DNA of 64,000 bases from Antedon mediterranea. Lineage: Eukaryota > Echinodermata > Crinoidea > Comatulida > Antedonidae. This document shows positions 58,401 to 64,000 of this stretch, piece after piece (position 1 is the stretch's first letter; the number at the start of each line of letters is the position of its first letter). Below the pieces are notes generated by a model that saw nothing but the letters and a program-made list of their open reading frames with translations, did no database searches and was not told where the DNA came from. The stretch lies in the NCBI RefSeq assembly GCF_964355755.1, contig NC_092671.1:19742001-19806000 (forward strand). Direction: 5' to 3'. A program made the position numbers and the translations under genes.

Positions 58401-59636
58401 TATCAATCACATTACGCCCTACATAATATCTTCTTAATGCAAAAATATATACATGCCGTTGGTCTAGGTGGGTAAATGAATTAACTTTATTTTACAATAG
58501 ATTGTGTAGATTTACAATATGAGTGTCAAGAAGGTACATGCAAGACTGATGAAGGGAACTTGTGTTTAGGTGTTCCACAATCATTTAGTGATTTTGATAA
58601 TGAATCGTATTCAGGTAAGAACATTGAATAACTTTGGTCAACACATCATACACTAAAATGGTATTGCATCATAAACGCCATAATCCTGTTAAGAAAGCAT
58701 TTAATGAAATGATTATAATTTTATGATTATAATAATAAAATATATATACCTGTGAAATTCAAGGTTATTATGTACCAAAGTGTTAATCAATCATGATTAA
58801 TCGTAAAGTGGCCTATTAAAATATTGACCAATCATATATTAATCTAAAAATGTATAATTTCAGAGATAGGGCTACATTTATCTAAAACAGAGAAAAATGT
58901 TATGAAATCTGGGATGTTTTCTAAAATCAACTATTCGGGTTCGGATCTTCGCTTTATTTTTAAATGCATCTTCACTCGGTTCTTACCTAAGGGTTGAATC
59001 CATATTTTAGTCATCATTAATATGTCTACACAGTTTCACAAAGTATTGCGATTGGCCATTTCACTGCATGTGCTTTCTATTAACATTTTGGCGAATTCCT
59101 GTCAACAAATAACATTTCTTTATAAATAAACGATCTCTAAGTACAAAATAAAACGTAAAGTAATTGTCGTACTTGCTAACTCGACACATTACCGATGGTT
59201 GTTTACTTTAATTTATCATCTGTTCCGTACCAATGCTAATATATACGTAATTTTAATATTATCTGCAGATTTTCCGTACGTCTATGGTGGAATAGCTCTA
59301 ATTTTATTTCTAATGATAAGCTGCCCACTGTCATTTTTTATGAAACAAAGGAAAGCGAAATCGGATGACGAAATAACAGGTCCAAGGAGAGTGGTTGCCT
59401 CTGTGCGTTGCTCATTCTCTGGATGTCTACCTCAGCGACGAGATCAACAACATCCTCCAAACTACTTCGATATCATTAATGCTGAAGAGACACCACCGTC
59501 ATATGATTCTGCAATGTCTTCAGGTGTCTATATACCTCCACCATCGTACGAAGCAATTGTAGGTCTTTGTCATCACATTTGCCGCGATAATAACATAGAA
59601 ATGTTAAATCTTAATACACGATTTACCTACATTTAG
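55495..59636 (+). CDS. receptor D: CUB-LDLa3 single-pass membrane protein with three PPxY motifs
   Basis: Six plus-strand exons: 55495-55591, 56608-56994, 57634-57741, 58077-58184, 58501-58614 and 59269-59636. All introns are phase 1 with AG/GT borders (1182 nt, 393 residues). A signal peptide (hydrophobic AIFMLIQLYFFISFVSS) precedes CUB (33-161), three LDLa-type modules (162-197, 198-233, 234-271), TM (278-296), a KQRKAK stop, and a tail with PPNY (334-337), PPSY (347-350) and PPSY (362-365). The CUB has only the second cysteine pair (QCNDFVEIFDG, LCGN). LDLa1 lacks cysteines 4 and 6, LDLa2 lacks 1 and 3, and LDLa3 lacks 5 and 6. The tail motif TPPSYDSAM is kin to receptors A and B. WW-domain ubiquitin ligases are the expected tail partners, and the ligand is unknown. 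AATAAA at 59882-59887 is a candidate end signal. Confidence 0.88.
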
Positions 59637-59881
59637 ATTTAAAATAAGTTAAGTTATAAAGTGATTAGATAATTCTATAATGTTAACATTTTGACTCTAA
59701 TAATTTCCAGAAATTATTCTATTGATTATATTCATCTTAATACTATTACTATAAAGTGTCACTGGTATTCTTGGTAGCAATTTTCTTCGAACTGTATAAT
59801 CCTTGTTTGGTACTCAATGTTTATTTTTTTAGCGACTTTAGGTTCATGTTTTCTTTCGTCTTTCTTAATATTTCTTTTGGA

Positions 59882-59887
59882 AATAAA
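59882..59887 (+). terminator. candidate polyadenylation signal for receptor D
   Basis: AATAAA about 245 bases past the receptor D stop codon, the first such hexamer downstream. Choice by position only. Confidence 0.4.
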
Positions 59888-59899
59888 TTTTTTAATGAT

Positions 59900-60800
59900 G
59901 TACTATCACCGTGACTACTTGAGATATAGCAATCAGATGCACATAACATAATTAACTACTGTTTTTTCACTACCGGTATACTATAAGAATTATATCAATA
60001 ATAATAATAAAAATTCGGCATATTTTTACTGCAAAATTGCATGTATTAAACATGAAAAACATTATGTGATATTATTACAATATACATACCATTGGAAACA
60101 TATTAAAAATAATATACGTTGTCCTAAAAAAAACTTGAATAAACTTAGCAATAATTGATTTACATACTTACTATTGTATACCTTTGAATATATAAATACT
60201 TTTAATTTGATACGACATTTGAATAATTTATGTTAGAATGTTAATGTATAAATGTATATTTATTTGTAAGTACTGTACTGTAATATATTAGATTTTCATA
60301 CTTTTATAAAATAGATTTATATATTAATGTAACGTTATACGTGTTCAATGCAACATATTTGACATAATCTATATAAACAACATTAATGAATATAAAATTT
60401 ACTTAATGTGTTTCTAAAACTAGGTTGAATGTAAAATGCTTTTAACAATGCAAAGCCATCATTAATTGGTAACTTTGGTTTTGCTAGCATAAAGGGAATT
60501 GTATATTTTAATAAAACTGAATATTCATTTCATTTTGTGGTTATATTACGTGGTTTGTGGAAAACTCTATTCTGAACGATTCCTGATTCGTAGTCTGGGT
60601 GGTAATTGGATGGTATTTGATTTAGTGATACCCCATCTCTCTATTCTGCACCTGGACTAGATGCAAGTCACTGCCCATTCATTGCGTTCGTCTTAACTTA
60701 AAACACAAGTCATTAATTCATCTATGCAATAATAAAAAGGTTAAACTATATCTTGTTAGACAATATTGCAGATCAATTAAAGTAGAGTATTCATTTTGTT
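59900..60800. other. receptor D 3' flank, no gene recognised
   Basis: AT-rich, no frames of substance, no repeats recognised. Confidence 0.45.
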
Positions 60801-60818
60801 TTAATGGTATAAAATGTT

Positions 60819-60892
60819 GTGCTCGGTGTGTATAGACAAAGGCAGTGCAATTTGTGTGCTCGGTGTGTATAGACAAAGGCAGTGCAATTTGC
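60819..60892. repeat. 37-bp direct duplication
   Basis: GTGCTCGGTGTGTATAGACA plus AAGGCAGTGCAATTTG occurs twice in immediate succession. It causes the repetitive look of a short frame here, which I do not consider a gene. Confidence 0.85.
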
Positions 60893-62775
60893 CTAACTTA
60901 GATGGTCCACGTTTCATCAGAGTGCAGCTGTTTGAATTGTCTGGAAATAATAATGGTAACGTTCAATGTTTAAATTATTGTAGGTGTGTTCAACTGTTCC
61001 ACTTCCTCCATATTAATATTCCGTGGGACGTCTGTGGGATAACATTTATTTATGCAGCCATGGGTTAGGTTGAACAATTAGGTACACTTATACCTAATCA
61101 TCCTCTCCAAGCGTGATTTGTATACCCAATCCGCATTTAGAATTCAGATTGATGTTTTATTGATTCAAAGAGCGCCACCACTGTGCGATAAATTATTATA
61201 ATAAATCACAATTACAAAGCTATTCTTTAAATTATTAATAGTGGTGGTGTACTTTTTAATAGCTTAAACGTAACTCAGGTTCATAAATTAAATGTTATAC
61301 ACATAATATAATTATATAATTGAAACAAATCCAAACATTTTAAGCCCTGTTGATATATTTCAAATTAACCTATTAAGTAGGTCTACTGCCTTAAACAAAA
61401 ACAAAGAAAGACAAAATAAAACAACAAATAATGTGAATTAACTTCTTTAAAGAATTTAGATGAATTAGGAAACAAGATCTTTCTATACTTACTTTTTAAT
61501 AAGTGTGAAACCTTAATCAAAAGAAAAGAAACAATCAGGCAACATTATCATTAATATTGTGAGCGGTTGAAATAATCATAATCCTAAATTTGTCTATTTT
61601 AAGTTACCAGTGGTAATGTTAATATAGCGTTTGCTAATAATCGATTATATTATAGGCCTAGTTTTATAACTGGGAGTGCAGACATTTTATTGCATGTGAA
61701 ATGTGTTTGACGTATTTACACCTGTCTGCTACCACAAGGGTAGATCAGTGAATTATAATTGACCCAGAATGTGTAAATGGAACTTATAGTGTAAGTCAAG
61801 GCTAGCAAAATTTGTCTGGAATAATCCAATTTGATAATGGTAAACCATACTGATATTAATTTATGCAAATTGCTGCAAAGCATTTCCAAATATTTAAAAA
61901 CATATTGTAGGTGTAATATACGAAGTAAGTTATACGATTTTGAAGTTCAAACCCAGAATCTATGCTGATAAAAAATTCACTGTACACAACCAATGAAGAT
62001 TAAACATTTCCGGACAAAAAGTTTTTTGGTACTTTAATGAGTAAAACGTGGTGACAAAAAGACCCTAGATATGGCATAAATCGACTCACGTACTTTCTGT
62101 CCTCTTGTGAATAAGCAATAATGCTTGACTATGCGTACGACATTTTTGGTTTTACCCTTATAACAACTTCCAAGGTAATATTAACCTTTCTTTGAGATAC
62201 ATTTTTAAAACCTTTTTTGTAACCTCATAATGGCCAAGGAGAGGAATTTTGTACATGAACATATGAATATGTATATTATATGTGTATTATATGAATAAAT
62301 CGTAAAAAATATAAATATTGAATTTTGTCATTGCATTTCTTCAAAAAACAGACTAAACCTGTTGTCATATTTAAGCCTATTAGTCGGGTCAAAATATGAA
62401 AATATAGGGCCTAACCCCTCAAAAAATGCAAGAAAAGTTTTTTTTTTATGTATTACAATAAAATAAGGTCTCAAAAAACATATATCAAAAGTTTACTCAA
62501 ATTGGACTACCGCATACAGGTCAAATTAGAAATTGAAATGACGGGTACCTATCGCTTGTATGTTTAAAACAGTGAAAACTCATAAGGTATATTTTGCTAT
62601 GCAAACATGACGTCACATCACTTACAAAAATAGTCATAAATACAATTATTAGATTTAGAATTAAATTTCAATTAATATATCTCTTTTATACATGTTTTAA
62701 AATCCGTTAAATAATGAATGAAATAAGACAAGAGCAAGTTCCACAAATAATATTAAAATAAACTAAAATAAACAA
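60893..62775. other. intergenic, no gene recognised
   Basis: AT-rich sequence without coding frames, tandem repeats or recognised transposon ends. Confidence 0.45.
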
Positions 62776-63500
62776 GAAATATTTCTTACAAAAACGCCGC
62801 TCGACATTTTAAAATTAATAATTGTTCTTTCTTCAGATATATTAATAATTTATAAAAAATATGTTTTTGTTACCATGGAATCGTGCAAAAAAACACAAAA
62901 TCTAACATAGCTATTTAATTATAAATCACACCATGCCCATCTTGGTGGGTGTTAGTAATCTGGTTGTATTTCATTGAATAATTGATATTTCTGCTAATTT
63001 TCAACAGCATTTGAAAGAAGACATGTGTACCTTTCAACAATGTTATATTTGCCAATAAATATTAATCTACTAATTAAAAAATGGTATTTAAAAATGGTAA
63101 ATTTTGAACTTTAATGTGCTGTGTGTGTGACCTCAACATGTAGGCATGCAACTGAATACCCTCAAAGAACTTATAAGTTCTTTGATACCCTCTAGCATGG
63201 AGTTTATTCCATGCCTCTAGAGACAACGTGACTTCACGGTGGTACACAAGTGAGAAGTATGTTGGTTCGCGTCAACCAATCAAAGGACGAGAATCCAAAA
63301 TCGTTCAACCGTGAACCCTCATAGACTCTCTTTTCCCAGACGTTTTTTGGGTCCAGAGGCTGGGATCTATAAATTATAGTCGAGTTTACAAATTCCCCAA
63401 AACTGTCGGCCTTTATAGCTACCGCGATGATAAAGCTTCTTAATGAGTATGTCCTCTTGGGACATTGCTGGCTAAAGCCGCGGCGCGAAAAATACAAGAA
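62776..63500 (+). mobile_element. non-autonomous element R1, copy 3 (longest intact)
   Basis: It starts CAAGAAATATTTCTTACAAA then AACGCCGCTCG, and ends GGCTAAAGCCGCGGCGCGAAA, with imperfect mirrored ends. The middle has GCATGCAACTGAATACCCTC, TCTAGAGACAACGTG, TCAACCAATCAAAGGACGAG, CCTCATAGACTCTC and GATCTATAAATTATAGTC. All occur inverted in 44325-45557 and in part at 18500-18900. The minus frame 63497-63234 here is repeat, not a gene. Confidence 0.6.
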
Positions 63501-64000
63501 TCACGAAAAGCAACATATTTCATATGCTTCACATAATAATTAACTTATGTTTAGTAGTCTTTGTACGCACTACAATGTGACGGAAAAGTGGAGAATCTGA
63601 TTGGTAGCAATACATAAAGATACGGTGCCAGCCAAAAATAATGATAATTATCATTATTTAAATAACATTTAATATTCTTTTTCAAATTGCTCTAATCAAA
63701 TGAAAAAATGCATTCCATGAGCAAACTGACGTAGAATTAATTGGCCTAGGAACATGACTTATTTAAAAAAGTCAACATAGAACTTAGTATTATATTACCT
63801 ATAGTCTTAATAATTATTAATTAATATAAATGTTTAAAAAAAATATTTATGTTAATTATTCTTTCATGTCAACAAATGTAGTTGAGTTACTCTTTTGTGA
63901 TTTTCTTTCTATATAATTGACAAAAAAAGAAGAGTAAAACTGATATACCTAATATTATAGTGATATAATTAAAAAGAAACTTTCTACACAATAAAGAGTA
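63501..64000. other. right edge, no gene recognised
   Basis: AT-rich sequence with no frame or repeat boundary recognised before the window ends. Confidence 0.4.

Noticed and set aside
60814-61068. Cysteine-containing 84-codon frame
   Set aside because: Its repeated start is a 37-bp DNA duplication that shifts frame between copies; no splice partners or domain.
63234-63497. 87-codon minus frame (MYFSRRGFSQQC...)
   Set aside because: It lies wholly in repeat R1, and the corresponding copies do not keep the frame.

Overview
The window is AT-rich animal nuclear DNA: genes are split into many short exons with GT/AG introns, and transposable-element debris of several classes fills the gaps. The frequent AGGCCTA words, a CR1-type retrotransposon carrying a 2A-like peptide, Penelope-like debris and CUB/LDLa/EGF receptors fit a marine deuterostome, most likely an echinoderm. 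The organism assignment is inference. All coding models were built by reading exons, splice sites and phases by eye.

Layout. (1) 1-4.9 kb, minus: five coding exons of ORC4 (origin recognition complex subunit 4), running off the left edge. (2) 5-9.5 kb: repeats, a broken copy of a receptor tail exon, and a LINE C-terminal fragment. (3) 10.3-18.05 kb, minus: receptor A (signal peptide, EGF, CUB, five LDLa, TM, PPxY tail), with an internal exon-block duplication punctuated by two insertions. (4) 18.5-20.2 kb: repeats. (5) 21.4-22.05 kb, minus: receptor B, only one LDLa exon and one TM/PPxY tail exon found. (6) 23-28.4 kb: nested non-LTR retrotransposons, one with flanking 14-bp target duplications. 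(7) 30.2-40.5 kb, plus: receptor C, an EGF-repeat transmembrane protein with an NPxY motif near its C-terminus, CED-1/Draper/MEGF-like. (8) 42-50 kb: an RTE-like LINE, a non-autonomous element holding a Penelope-like insertion, and a 3.4-kb foldback element. (9) 50-55 kb: tRNA-like and SINE-like repeats, a 21-bp minisatellite, a TTAA-flanked MITE. (10) 55.5-59.6 kb, plus: receptor D (signal peptide, CUB, three variant LDLa, TM, three PPxY). (11) 60-64 kb: no gene, dispersed repeats.

The most interesting unit is the set of A, B and D: single-pass receptors whose ectodomain modules sit on phase-1 exons and whose cytoplasmic tails share a PPSYDxA-type PPxY motif, the kind bound by WW domains of NEDD4-family ligases. 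Several LDLa modules have lost cysteines that form a canonical disulfide pair. With EGF receptor C beside them, this looks like a local cluster of surface receptors (two on minus, two on plus), perhaps for recognition or uptake. That function is inference.
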